Source: Streptomyces sp. SPB162 (GTDB lineage: Bacteria > Actinomycetota > Actinomycetes > Streptomycetales > Streptomycetaceae). From it: a stretch of DNA of 64,000 nt. This document shows, piece by piece, positions 53,886 to 63,075 of this stretch. Position numbers and translations under genes: made by a program. The DNA lies in contig NZ_JAQFII010000001.1 in NCBI RefSeq assembly GCF_029504575.1, positions 6,207,001 through 6,271,000 on the forward strand. The letters are read 5' to 3'. Numbering within the stretch: the stretch's first letter is position 1; every line of letters starts with the position of its first letter. The notes beneath the pieces were generated by a model. It searched no databases. It had not been told where the DNA came from and saw only the letters and a list, made by a program, of their open reading frames with translations.

Positions 53886-56800
53886 ATGTTGCCTTTTTCC
53901 GTCCGCTGGCTTGGGCCGTCCGGACGTCCCTCGCTCCGGCCACGATCGGCGGCTGTGCCGCTGTTGCTGCTGGCGGGGCTTCTGGTCGCGGTGCCGGTGA
54001 CCCCGGCCGCAGCCGATCCGGTCGCGGCCGGTGACGCGATGGCCACCGCGCGGTCGCAGGCCGTCGCCTCCGGCCGGGCGGTCCCGGTGGACAGCGCCAC
54101 CACCGAGATATCCACCGTCCAGGCCGAGCCTGACGGCACCTTCACCTCTACGACCTCACTGCTGCCGGTGCGAGTGCGCAGCGCCGGCGCGTGGGTGCCG
54201 GTCGACGCCACGCTGACGGTGGGTCCGGACGGCACACTGTCCCCGCGGGCGACACCGAACGCCATACAGCTGTCTGCCGGCGGCATCGGCCCGTTGGCCG
54301 CGCTGACCCACGCGGACGGCACGAGCATGACACTGACCATGCCGTTCGCGCTGCCGACTCCCACCACGGACGGGGACACCGCCGTCTACCCGGCGGTGCT
54401 GCCCGGCGTGGACCTATCGGTCACCGTCACCGATCAGGGCGGCTTCAGCGACATCCTCGTCGTCCACGACGCAACCGCCGCCGCCGACCCGCGGCTGAAG
54501 CAACTGACTCTCGCGGCCGACACCCACGGCCTCACCCTCAAGGCCGCCGGCGGAGGTGGCATGGACGCCATCACCGCCGATGGGACGGTGGCCTACACCA
54601 CCCCGCGCCCACAGATGTGGGACTCCGCGACGGCGCGGACGCCGTTGACCGCGTCCGCCGCCCCCTCCCGGCTCGCTGCCCGCGCCGCGGAGCCCGCCGG
54701 CGACGTGGGCACGTCCTCCGATGCCACCCTCTCCAGTACCGCGGGCCCCGGCTCCGACGCCCGGGTCGTCGACGTGCCGATGACCACCTCCGCGGACGGG
54801 CTGACGCTCACCCCAGACCAGGCGGTCCTGCACGACCCGTCCCTGCAGTACCCGCTGTACATCGATCCGTATACCAATCCCGTCTCCGGCACAGCCGGCC
54901 ACTACGACGAGGTGTACTCCAGCTCCGACTGCGCCAACGCCCCCCAGTACGACAAGCGGCAGACGAACGGTGAGGGCGTCGGCTACCAGCACTACGGCGG
55001 GGCCTGCGGCAACGGCGTGGAGCGCTCGTACTACACGATGAACACCGGCAACATCCACACCGGTTTCCAGGTCTATGACTCGCGCGTGACCATCGCCACC
55101 ACCTACGCGGCCAGTTGGGACTGCACCCACAACCAGCCGATCACCCTGCACACCACCAACGCCATCGGCTCCGGCACGGACTGGAACAGCCGGCCGGGCG
55201 TGCACGACACCGCCTTCCCACCGGTGTCCACCACCGTGCCCAGCGGCGCCAACCCCAACAGCTCGTGCAGCAATCACACCGCCACCTTCGTCGTCACTGA
55301 CCAGGCGCAGACTCTCGCCAACTACGACGGCGACGGCTACAACGCGACGGGTGACATCAAGGGCGCGCCGAACACCTGGACCATTGGGCTCTACGGTGAC
55401 GAGTCGTCCTCGTCAGGCAACGACAACTACCTGCGGGTCTCGGAGTCCCTGACCCTGACCACGAAGTTCGGCATCGCCCCCGCCACCCCGGCCTCCCCGC
55501 ACACCACACCGCTGGCGACCGGCGCGAGTGCCCCGTGCGTGATGTCCGGCGACGGCTGGATCGGCGCCGCCACGTACTCCGATGCGGGCAGCAACATCCA
55601 GCTGCACTCGACGGTGACGACTCAGATCTCCGGCGAGAAGGCCGCCGCTCACTACGACGTGTGGGACCGCACCATCACGGACTCCGCCGGCAACAATCCG
55701 AGCAAGGGCACTCCCGATACCGGCTACCTGGCGTCCGGAACCGACGCTTCGATCCCCATCGGCTTCACCCTGCTGGACGGTCATGAGTACGGCTGGGATG
55801 TCTACAGCCAGACGGACTCGACGCAGCACCTGCGCTCACCGATCAGCGGTCACTGTTGGTTCAAGGCGGACTTCACCGCGCCGGGCACCCCAATCGTGGC
55901 CACCAACGCGTCCTTCCCGCCGGTCGGTTCAGGACCGGCAGATCCGGTCGTGTACGCGGGAGCCGGGCACACCACCACGTTCGTGGTGACCGGCGCCGAC
56001 CGTGCCGCCACGGACACCACCTGCGCGCCGAACGCCTGCCTGTCCAGCGGCATCGACCACTTCATCTGGAAGGTCGACACCCCGCCGACCCCGGCCAGCG
56101 GCACGGTGGCAGACCTGACCGGTGCGACCCCGAGCGGCACCGGGACCGGCACGGCGAGCCTGACCGTGCCGGTAACCAGCTGGGGTGTGCACACTCTGTA
56201 CGTCGCCGGGGTCGACGCGGCCGGTAACCCCAGTACCGCACCGGCCGGTTACACCTACACGGTGCCATGGAACCCGGGTTCGTCGATCAAACCGGGCGAC
56301 ATCACAGGCGACCAGATACCCGATCTGCTCGCCACCACGAAGACGGGGGACCTGGACGTCATCCCAGGTGACCAGGACCCGGCCCAGAGCCCCGGCGCAG
56401 CCCAGAGCGGCCCGGTCCAGGGGACTCCGCCAGCCGTCACCGGTCCGGTGACCGTCTCCACCGCCGCCGACTCGCCCGACGGGACCGGGTGGAACAATTA
56501 CCTCGTCGCGCACCGCGGCAACCTGCATGGCTCGGACGTTGACGACCTCTTGGCCTACAACAAGAACAGTCACGCGTTCTACGTCGTGAAGAACGATCTG
56601 GACCCGGTGAGCGACACCGGCTTCCCGCTGAGCCCGTGGTCGACGTTGGGCGGCTACGTCGGCAAGCGCTTCGACGTCATCCCCAAGGACCCGTGCGCGA
56701 CCGCCGACATCGTCTCCGATGCCTCCCGCTGCCGCAGCACCGACTACGACTCCGCCGGCTGGAGCATCAGTCAGATCGTCGCACCCGGCAATGTCTATGC

Positions 56801-58376
56801 CAACACCAACGGCTACCCGGCAGTCGTCACCGTTGAGCACAAGGAGCTATGGATCTACCAGACCGACGGTGGTCTTCATCTGAAGAACCCTGTTCTGCTC
56901 GGCGACGGCGACTGGACGGGACAGACCCTGATCGGGCCCGGCTCGGTTGCGGGCACGCCCGTGCTGTGGACGCGTGACGACAACTCGGGCACTGTCTACA
57001 GCTATCCGTTGACGGTTGATCCGGTCAGCGGCCTGCCTCCGCTGCTGCACGCGCCGACCCGCACTCCGCTCACCTCCGCGATCGCCGCCACCGGCGGCGG
57101 CAAGCTCTGCCTGGCCTCGCCCGCGGCCCGGACCGCCGACGGCACCGTGGTCATCGTGTGGGGCTGCAACGGCCACGCGGAGCAGGAGTTCACCCTGCGG
57201 TCCGACGGCACCGTCCGGGTGCTGGGCAAGTGCCTGTCCACCCAGAACGCCGCGACCGCGCAGGACACGCCGGTCGTCATCGACACCTGCGACGGCTCGG
57301 CGATCCAGAAGTGGGCGCCGACCGCCACCGGCGGCCTGATGAACACCAGCGCCGCCCGGTGCCTGGCCGATCCGGCCGCCAACCCCGCGCCCAACACCCA
57401 GCAGATCCTCTACACGTGCGGTGCGTCCGGCCAGAACTGGAACAGCGGGAGCAGTGCTGCGCTGGCGTCCGGCACCGAGCAGACCGACCTCGGCCTGTCG
57501 CTGACAGCCAAGGACGACCCGGTCGTCGCCTCGCCGGGCGACATCAACAGCCCGGCCGGTCCCAGCGACGGCAACCCCGAGCTCTACGCCGTCGACCGCG
57601 CGGGCCAGTTGAACGAGTACGTCGGCGCCGCCCCCAGCGGCACCCTGGCGCACTTCGCTGCGGCGCCCGTCTCGCTCGGCTCGGTCACCGACACCGCCGA
57701 CCACAGCTGGCAACTCAACGAGGGCAGTGGCGCCATCGCCGCCGACTGCGCCGGAGCAAGGGATCCGGAGTGCACCACCGGACTGAACACCGGCTTCACC
57801 GGGGCCTACAGCTGGGCCGTCGACCCGGTTCGCGGCAAGGTGCTGTCCCTGTCCGGCACCACCGGCTACGGCGCCACCACCGGCCCCGCCGTCGACACCT
57901 CGGGCAGCTACACGGTCTCCGCCTGGGTGAAGCTCAACTCCACCGCGGCGAACTCCGACTTCGTCTCACAGGCCGCGGGCGACAACCTCGGCACCGGATT
58001 CCAGCTCTACTACTCCTCCGGAGCCCACACCTGGGCCTTCGGCCGGCATACCAGCGACGCCACCCCGACGTCGTACCAGGCCGTCTACGGCACCGGCGCC
58101 ACCGTCGGCCACTGGACGCATCTGGTCGGGGTGTACGACGCCACGGTCAAGCAGCTCAGCATCTACATCGACGGCCGCCTCGCCGGCACCCGGACTTACA
58201 CCGGCACCGCCTGGAACGCCACTGGACCCCTACAAATCGGCCGGGGCGTTGCGGGGGGCTCCTCCGTGGAGTACGCCAACGGTCAGGTGAGCGACGTCCG
58301 CGTCTACGCAACGGCGCTGCCGCCGGCCGACGCGGCGGCGGGAGGTGATATCCCGGCGGCGGTCCAACTGACCTGA
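53886..58376 (+). CDS. Large secreted LamG/ricin-B protein, RHS partner
   Basis: 1496 residues with a signal peptide (SAAVPLLLLAGLLVAVPVTP, then AAADP). The N-terminal ~500 residues resemble the region that often precedes RHS units in actinomycete wall proteins (LHDPSLQYPLYIDPYTNPVS, SYYTMNTGNIHTGFQVYDSR). FG-GAP-like stretches follow (PGDITGDQIPDLLATTKTGD), then a ricin-B lectin domain (about 1055-1185, QKW), then a C-terminal LamG/jellyroll domain (about 1270-1480: SYTVSAWVKLNS, HWTHLVGVYDATVKQLSIYI). The LamG domain and lectin imply carbohydrate binding outside the cell. It is divergent from the RHS gene; elsewhere such genes often run in tandem with it. Confidence 0.85.
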   Translation: MLPFSVRWLGPSGRPSLRPRSAAVPLLLLAGLLVAVPVTPAAADPVAAGDAMATARSQAVASGRAVPVDSATTEISTVQAEPDGTFTSTTSLLPVRVRSAGAWVPVDATLTVGPDGTLSPRATPNAIQLSAGGIGPLAALTHADGTSMTLTMPFALPTPTTDGDTAVYPAVLPGVDLSVTVTDQGGFSDILVVHDATAAADPRLKQLTLAADTHGLTLKAAGGGGMDAITADGTVAYTTPRPQMWDSATARTPLTASAAPSRLAARAAEPAGDVGTSSDATLSSTAGPGSDARVVDVPMTTSADGLTLTPDQAVLHDPSLQYPLYIDPYTNPVSGTAGHYDEVYSSSDCANAPQYDKRQTNGEGVGYQHYGGACGNGVERSYYTMNTGNIHTGFQVYDSRVTIATTYAASWDCTHNQPITLHTTNAIGSGTDWNSRPGVHDTAFPPVSTTVPSGANPNSSCSNHTATFVVTDQAQTLANYDGDGYNATGDIKGAPNTWTIGLYGDESSSSGNDNYLRVSESLTLTTKFGIAPATPASPHTTPLATGASAPCVMSGDGWIGAATYSDAGSNIQLHSTVTTQISGEKAAAHYDVWDRTITDSAGNNPSKGTPDTGYLASGTDASIPIGFTLLDGHEYGWDVYSQTDSTQHLRSPISGHCWFKADFTAPGTPIVATNASFPPVGSGPADPVVYAGAGHTTTFVVTGADRAATDTTCAPNACLSSGIDHFIWKVDTPPTPASGTVADLTGATPSGTGTGTASLTVPVTSWGVHTLYVAGVDAAGNPSTAPAGYTYTVPWNPGSSIKPGDITGDQIPDLLATTKTGDLDVIPGDQDPAQSPGAAQSGPVQGTPPAVTGPVTVSTAADSPDGTGWNNYLVAHRGNLHGSDVDDLLAYNKNSHAFYVVKNDLDPVSDTGFPLSPWSTLGGYVGKRFDVIPKDPCATADIVSDASRCRSTDYDSAGWSISQIVAPGNVYANTNGYPAVVTVEHKELWIYQTDGGLHLKNPVLLGDGDWTGQTLIGPGSVAGTPVLWTRDDNSGTVYSYPLTVDPVSGLPPLLHAPTRTPLTSAIAATGGGKLCLASPAARTADGTVVIVWGCNGHAEQEFTLRSDGTVRVLGKCLSTQNAATAQDTPVVIDTCDGSAIQKWAPTATGGLMNTSAARCLADPAANPAPNTQQILYTCGASGQNWNSGSSAALASGTEQTDLGLSLTAKDDPVVASPGDINSPAGPSDGNPELYAVDRAGQLNEYVGAAPSGTLAHFAAAPVSLGSVTDTADHSWQLNEGSGAIAADCAGARDPECTTGLNTGFTGAYSWAVDPVRGKVLSLSGTTGYGATTGPAVDTSGSYTVSAWVKLNSTAANSDFVSQAAGDNLGTGFQLYYSSGAHTWAFGRHTSDATPTSYQAVYGTGATVGHWTHLVGVYDATVKQLSIYIDGRLAGTRTYTGTAWNATGPLQIGRGVAGGSSVEYANGQVSDVRVYATALPPADAAAGGDIPAAVQLT

Positions 58377-58391
58377 TCCGCGCCCCTGCCA

Positions 58392-58433
58392 CGCGCCCGC
58401 ACGGACGGCCCCGGAGCCGTCCCTGCGGGCGCG
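58392..58433 (+). terminator. Hairpin terminator after the LamG/ricin gene
   Basis: An 18-bp stem with one mismatch, CGCGCCCGCACGGACGGC (58392-58409) against 58416-58433, with a 6-base loop, 15 bases after the stop. Confidence 0.75.
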
Positions 58434-58481
58434 GTCCGTGCATCGTGGCCGTAGCGCTACCAGATCGGCGCGTGCGGCCCG

Positions 58482-58715
58482 TTGGCTGAGAACGGGCTGC
58501 GGAGGGTCCGCTTGTACGATGCGCGGGCGAGTTGCTTCACCTGCCTCGCCAACAACGGGGTGCCGGACCACCTCCTCGCCCTGTGGGCGGGCCATACAAA
58601 CGTCAGGACGACGCAGCGCTGGTATGTGAAGCCGGACGTGGAGGACCTTCGTCCGGCAGCGGATGCATGGGGAGGTTTGGCGAGCTCCCCGACCCCCTCC
58701 CGTGAGAAATTGTGA
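58482..58715 (+). pseudogene. C-terminal remnant of a tyrosine recombinase (integrase)
   Basis: 77 codons reading RVRLYDARASCFTCLANNGV, PDHLLALWAGHTNVRTTQRW, then YVKPDVEDLRPAADAWGG. This is the catalytic tail of a phage/ICE-type integrase: RLxDAR holds the box II Arg (with Tyr where His is usual), GHTNVRTT the box III motif, and RWY the nucleophile tyrosine. The first ~300 residues are missing. It lies 20 bases before the right 24-bp repeat, as expected for an int gene beside attR. It is probably inactive. Confidence 0.8.
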
Positions 58716-58734
58716 GATGTGGGAGCGTGAGCGG

Positions 58735-58758
58735 GTGAGCGAGACGATGGCTAAGACC
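58735..58758. repeat. Right 24-bp direct repeat (attR-like), within the pcaL start
   Basis: The same 24 bases as 36463-36486. Here they form the true start of the pcaL gene (GTG, SETMAKT, then LQYRL). Confidence 0.8.
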
Positions 58759-60006
58759 CTGCAATACCGCCTGGACGGGCCGGAACAAGCTCCCGTCCTG
58801 ATCCTGGGACCCGCCCTCGGCACCACCTGGCACATGTGGGACCGCCAGCTGCCCGAGCTGACCCGCCACTGGCAGGTGCTGCGCTACGACCTGCCCGGCC
58901 ACGGCGGCGCGCCCGCCGAGCCCGCGACCTCGGTCGCCGATCTGGCGGACCGGCTGCTCGCCACCCTCGACGTCCTCGGCATCGACCGGTTCGGCTACGC
59001 GGGGTGCTCGCTGGGCGCGGCCGTCGGCGTCCGGATCGCGCTGGCGCGTCCCGACCGGGTCGCGGCGCTGGCGCTCGTCTCCGCCGCCGCCCGCCACGGC
59101 ACCGCCGACGCCTGGCGGCAGCGCGGTGTCGTCGTCCGGGCCAACGGCCTCGGGCAGTTCGCCCACACCGTGCCCGAGCAGTGGTTCACTCCCGGCTACC
59201 GGGCCGCCCAGGGCGCCATCGTCGAGTGGGCCGTGCAGATGGTGCGCACCACCGACGTGGAGTGCTACATCGCCGCCTGCGAGGCGCTGGCGGCACACGA
59301 CGTGCGCGACGAGCTGGGGTGGATCACCGTCCCGACGCTCGTGGTGGCCGGCGCGGACGACCCCGCGACGCCGCCGGCCGACGCCCGCGTGCTGGTCGCC
59401 GGGATACCGGACGCGAAACTCGCCGTGGTGCCCGCCGCCTCCCACCTGACCCCGGTCGAGCAGCCCGGCGCCGTTGGCGACCTGCTGGCGCGGCACTTCG
59501 GCGCCGCCTGGAACGAGCCCGCCACCGCCTCCACCACCGCCGTGCTCCAGGCCCCGCCCGCACCGCCGGCCGCAGAACAGCCGGCCGCGGTGCCGACGGG
59601 CCGCGCGGACCCGTACGACGAGGGCCTGCGGATCCGCCGGGAGGTTCTGGGCGACGCGCACGTCGACCGGGCCGCCGCGGGGGCGGACGACTTCACCGGG
59701 GAGTTCCAGGACTTCGCCACCCGCTACGCCTGGGGCGAGGTGTGGGCGCGCCCCGGCCTGGACCGCGGCGTCCGCAGCGTCATCACGCTCACGGCGCTGA
59801 CCGCCGGCGGGCATCTCGACGAGCTCGCCGTCCACACCCGCGCCGCGCTGCGCAACGGCCTCACCCCCGCCGAGATCAAGGAGACGCTGCTGCACACGGC
59901 CGTCTACTGCGGGGTCCCGGCGGCGAACGCCGCCTTCGCGGTCGCGCAGCGGGTGATCCAGGAGGAGACGTCCGTCGGCGGTCCCGCCGGCGATCCTCCG
60001 CGATGA
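58735..60006 (+). CDS. pcaL: 3-oxoadipate enol-lactonase / 4-carboxymuconolactone decarboxylase fusion
   Basis: 423 residues from GTG 58735 (ATG 58747 also possible; GGGAG upstream). The N-terminal alpha/beta hydrolase (PcaD) has the nucleophile elbow YAGCSLGAA and the His loop ASHLTPVEQP. After a Ala/Pro linker near 275-305, the C-terminal carboxymuconolactone decarboxylase (PcaC) has DFATRYAWGEVWARPGLD and HTAVYCGVPAANAAF. Together they convert 4-carboxymuconolactone to 3-oxoadipate in the protocatechuate branch of the beta-ketoadipate pathway. PcaL fusions are known in Streptomyces, but here no other pca genes adjoin. The 5' end overlaps the right island repeat. Confidence 0.92.
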   Translation: MSETMAKTLQYRLDGPEQAPVLILGPALGTTWHMWDRQLPELTRHWQVLRYDLPGHGGAPAEPATSVADLADRLLATLDVLGIDRFGYAGCSLGAAVGVRIALARPDRVAALALVSAAARHGTADAWRQRGVVVRANGLGQFAHTVPEQWFTPGYRAAQGAIVEWAVQMVRTTDVECYIAACEALAAHDVRDELGWITVPTLVVAGADDPATPPADARVLVAGIPDAKLAVVPAASHLTPVEQPGAVGDLLARHFGAAWNEPATASTTAVLQAPPAPPAAEQPAAVPTGRADPYDEGLRIRREVLGDAHVDRAAAGADDFTGEFQDFATRYAWGEVWARPGLDRGVRSVITLTALTAGGHLDELAVHTRAALRNGLTPAEIKETLLHTAVYCGVPAANAAFAVAQRVIQEETSVGGPAGDPPR

Positions 60007-60064
60007 TGGGTCCCGTACGACCCGGTGCACGTCGATATCGCTGACCACGTTCCGAGGAGCAACA

Positions 60065-60712
60065 GTGAAGCTGACCAAGAAGGGCCACGCCTGCGTCAGG
60101 CTGGAGAAGGACGGGCAGGTTCTCGTCATCGATCCCGGTGCCTTCACGGAGGAGGACGCGGCGGTCGGCGCCGAGGCGATCCTCATCACCCACGAGCACA
60201 TCGACCACTTCAACGAGGACCGGCTGCGCCTGGCGCTGGACGCCAATCCGGCCGCCCAGGTCTGGACCCTCAAGAGCGTGGCCGACCAGGTGTCGGCCGC
60301 CTTCCCCGGCCGGGTGCACACCGTCGGCGAGGGCGACACCTTCACCGCGGCGGGGTTCGACATCGAGGTGCACGGGCAACTGCACGCCGTGATCCACCCC
60401 GACATCCCGCGGATCGCCAACCAGGGGTACGTCGTCGACGGTTCGGTCTTCCACCCCGGTGACGCCCTGACGGTTCCCGACCGTCCCGTCGACACCCTGC
60501 TGCTACCGCTGCAGGCCCCCTGGAGCAAGCTGTCCGAGGTCGTCGACTACCTCCGTGAGGTGAAGCCGCAGCGCGCCTTCGACGTCCACGACGGGCTGCT
60601 CACGGACATCGCGTTCATGGTCTACGGCAGGATGCTCGGTCCCGACGGCCCCGGTGTCGGCGGCGCCGAGCACCAGCGGCTGGCCCCGGGCGAATCCGTC
60701 GAACTGGGCTGA
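60065..60712 (+). CDS. MBL-fold metal-dependent hydrolase
   Basis: 215 residues from GTG 60065 with GAGGAG upstream. It is a UlaG-like/UPF0173-type metallo-beta-lactamase fold: LTKKGHACVRLEKDGQVLVI, ITHEHIDHFN (metal-binding HxHxDH), FHPGDALTVP and a late His in VHDG. It is cytoplasmic; the substrate is unknown. Confidence 0.88.
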   Translation: MKLTKKGHACVRLEKDGQVLVIDPGAFTEEDAAVGAEAILITHEHIDHFNEDRLRLALDANPAAQVWTLKSVADQVSAAFPGRVHTVGEGDTFTAAGFDIEVHGQLHAVIHPDIPRIANQGYVVDGSVFHPGDALTVPDRPVDTLLLPLQAPWSKLSEVVDYLREVKPQRAFDVHDGLLTDIAFMVYGRMLGPDGPGVGGAEHQRLAPGESVELG

Positions 60713-60785
60713 CGGCACGAGGTGGGGCACACCGCCTCGGGGCAGCCCGGGGCGGTTGTCGGTGGCGGGCGGTAGATTCGGATCC

Positions 60786-61566
60786 ATGCGCATCGCCACC
60801 TGGAACGTCAACTCGATCACCGCCCGCCTGCCGCGCCTGCTCGCCTGGCTGGAGAGCACCGGCACGGACGTGCTGTGCCTCCAGGAGACCAAGTGCTCGC
60901 TGGAGCAGTTCCCCTTCGACGAGCTGCGCGAGCTCGGCTACGAGGCTGCCGTCAACGCCACCGGCAGGTGGAACGGCGTGGCGCTGCTGTCGAAGGTCGG
61001 CCTGGAGGACGTGGTGACCGGGCTCCCCGGCGGGCCGGAGTACGAGGGCGTGCTCGAGCCCCGCTCGGTCTCCGCCACCTGCGGACCGGTCCGCGTCTGG
61101 TCGGTGTACGTGCCCAACGGCCGCGAGGTCGGGCACGCGCACTTCGCGTACAAGCTGGAGTGGTTCGAGGCGCTGCGTGCCGCGGTCGCCGAGGACGCCG
61201 CAGGTCCGCGGCCCTTCGCGGTGCTCGGCGACTTCAACGTCGCGCCCAACGACGAGGACGTGTGGGACCTGTCGCTCTTCGAGGGCGCCACCCACGTCAC
61301 CCCCCGAGGAGCGCGCCGCCCTGGCCGCCCTGCGCGCGGCGGGCCTGACCGACGTGGTGCCGCGTCCGCTCAAGTACGACCGCCCGTACACCTACTGGGA
61401 CTACCGCCAGCTGGGCTTCCCCAAGAACCGGGGCATGCGCATCGACCTGGTCTACGGCAACGAGGCCTTCGCCAAGGCGGTCGGCGACTCGTACGTCGAC
61501 CGCGAGGAGCGCAAGGGCAAGGGCGCCTCCGACCACGCCCCGGTCGTCGTCGACCTCACGGTCTGA
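60786..61566 (+). pseudogene. xthA: Exodeoxyribonuclease III, broken by a one-base frameshift
   Basis: ATG 60786 opens MRIATWNVNSITARLPRLLA, LQETKC (catalytic Glu), YVPNGREVGHAHFAYKLEWF, GDFNVAPNDEDVWD. At a run of six C (61300-61305) the frame shifts; the +1 frame continues PEERAALAALRAAGL, YDRPYTYWDYRQLGF, RIDLVYGN and GASDHAPVVVDL to TGA 61566. With five C the product would be 259 residues with all catalytic motifs (E in LQETK, D/N in GDFN, D/H in SDH). This is AP endonuclease/3'-5' exonuclease repair. It may be a sequencing error or a recent mutation. Confidence 0.88.
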
Positions 61567-61691
61567 CCGCGGCGGCCCGGGGCGGCCCGCGGCCGTTCGC
61601 CGGACGTGTTTACGAGGCGTACGGCCGGCCGCGGGACCGTATACAACCTGTCGTTCCCCGGCCCGCGCGCCGCCCCGTACGCTCGGCGCTC

Positions 61692-62054
61692 ATGAGCACC
61701 GTTGACCTGCCCTCCGCCAGCTTCGCCGTCCGCGTTCCCGACGCCGTGCTGGAGCCCGAGCCGCTCGATCCGGCCCAGATCGTGTCCGGCGCGCCCGAGG
61801 TCACCGGCAAGGTGCTCTGGGAGTCGGCCGACGGCACGCGGCTGCGGGGGATCTGGCAGATCACCCCGGGCGTGGTCACCGACACCGAGGCCGACGAGAT
61901 GTTCGTGGTCGTCAGCGGCCGGGCCACCGTCGAGGTGGCGGGCGGCGACACGCTCGAACTCGGTCCCGGCGTTGTCTGCGTCCTGCGCGAGGGGGACCGG
62001 ACGACCTGGACGGTGCACGAGACCCTGCGCAAGGTGTATGCGATCGGCTGCTGA
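61692..62054 (+). CDS. Small cupin-domain protein
   Basis: 120 residues: one cupin barrel of the DUF861/EutQ-like type (LRGIWQITPGVVTDTEADEM, FVVVSGRATVEVAGGDTLEL, REGDRTTWTVHETLRKVYAI). Both cupin motifs are present, but the usual His pair is partly replaced by acidic residues. The function is unknown. It is monocistronic. Confidence 0.85.
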   Translation: MSTVDLPSASFAVRVPDAVLEPEPLDPAQIVSGAPEVTGKVLWESADGTRLRGIWQITPGVVTDTEADEMFVVVSGRATVEVAGGDTLELGPGVVCVLREGDRTTWTVHETLRKVYAIGC

Positions 62055-62129
62055 CCCGCCGTCCCCGCACACCCGCGGGACGAGCGCGCCTGTAGAAGTC
62101 GGACCGCCCCGGGTGCGACGCTGAGCCGT

Positions 62130-62567
62130 ATGAACATCCCCTTCCTGGACAAGTGGCACAAGCGGCACCCGGAGGCGCGCGGGGCCGCGGCGCACGGCGG
62201 CGACCCGGACGGGGCGGGCGTCGCCGAGTTGCTGGCCGAGTGCGATCTGCTGCGCGCCCAGGCACAGGACGCCGGGGTCGAACTCGACGACTCCCCGGGC
62301 TCGTTGACGGCTCTGGACCAGCTGGTCCCGCAGTGGCGTGACGACCCGGAGGCGCTGCCCTGGCTCGGCAACGACGCGGGTCTCTACCTCGGGAGCGTCA
62401 TCGTCCGCACGGTGCCCGGAGCCGTCTGGCAGGTGTGGCCGAACGGCCTGCCGGTGGTCAGGCTGGAGTCGGGCCGGGAGATCGACGTGGTCGGGATCGG
62501 GCACGAATGGGCCGAGAGCGGCACGCCCGAGCTGTCCCAGACACTCGCCGAGGCGTCCGAGACCTGA
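62130..62567 (+). CDS. DUF6278-like protein
   Basis: 145 residues: MNIPFLDKWHKRHPEARG, VAELLAECDLLRAQAQDAGV, ELDDSPGSLTALDQLVPQWR, then WLGNDAGLYLGSVIVRTVPG. This matches my recollection of the actinomycete DUF6278 family. No signal peptide or known catalytic motif; the function is unknown. Confidence 0.75.
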   Translation: MNIPFLDKWHKRHPEARGAAAHGGDPDGAGVAELLAECDLLRAQAQDAGVELDDSPGSLTALDQLVPQWRDDPEALPWLGNDAGLYLGSVIVRTVPGAVWQVWPNGLPVVRLESGREIDVVGIGHEWAESGTPELSQTLAEASET

Positions 62568-62719
62568 CGGCCCGCCGTCACCCGAACTGATGGACCGCGG
62601 CACCGCCGCCGCGACGGCGGGCAGGCGTGTCCGGCGCGCAATGACGCCTCCGCGCCCGGCCGTACGGTGCATGATGTCGGAAACGCACCAGTTGATCAGA
62701 TCGGTACCGGAGGCGCGAC

Positions 62720-62971
62720 GTGGACTCCCTGCAGCAGATGCCGAACATCGGAGCAATCCTTGCCGACCGATTGCGCCGCGGCGGCGTCGAGGACGCCGGC
62801 GAACTGCGCCGGCTCGGCGCCGGCCGGGCCTTCGAAAAGATCCGCGACGACCTCCCCGAGGATGCCTGCACGCACACCCTGCTCGCCCTCGAAGGCGCGA
62901 TCCGCGGCACCCGCTGGACCGCCATCCCGCAGACGGAACGTGACACCCTGGTCAACCGGGTCCTGGGCTGA
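62720..62971 (+). CDS. TfoX C-terminal-domain protein
   Basis: 83 residues from GTG 62720 (GGAGG 7 bases upstream). The sequence PNIGAILADRLRRGGVEDAG, ELRRLGAGRAF, then LLALEGAIRGTRWTAIP is the TfoX C-terminal (helix-hairpin-helix-like) domain without the N-terminal TfoX domain. In proteobacteria TfoX controls competence; the role of lone C-terminal domains in actinomycetes is unknown. Confidence 0.88.
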   Translation: MDSLQQMPNIGAILADRLRRGGVEDAGELRRLGAGRAFEKIRDDLPEDACTHTLLALEGAIRGTRWTAIPQTERDTLVNRVLG

Positions 62972-62984
62972 CCGACCCGCTCGT

Positions 62985-63034
62985 GCCACCCGGACGCGCA
63001 CCGCCGGTTACGGTCGGTGGCGCGTCCGGGTGGC
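62985..63034. terminator. Bidirectional hairpin terminator
   Basis: A 15-bp stem, GCCACCCGGACGCGC (62985-62999) and its complement (63020-63034), with further pairing in the loop. It lies between the convergent TfoX-domain and Stealth genes. Confidence 0.8.
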
Positions 63035-63075
63035 TCCGAGCACGAACGAGGCCATGGCGTTTCCGCCCCTGCGCG

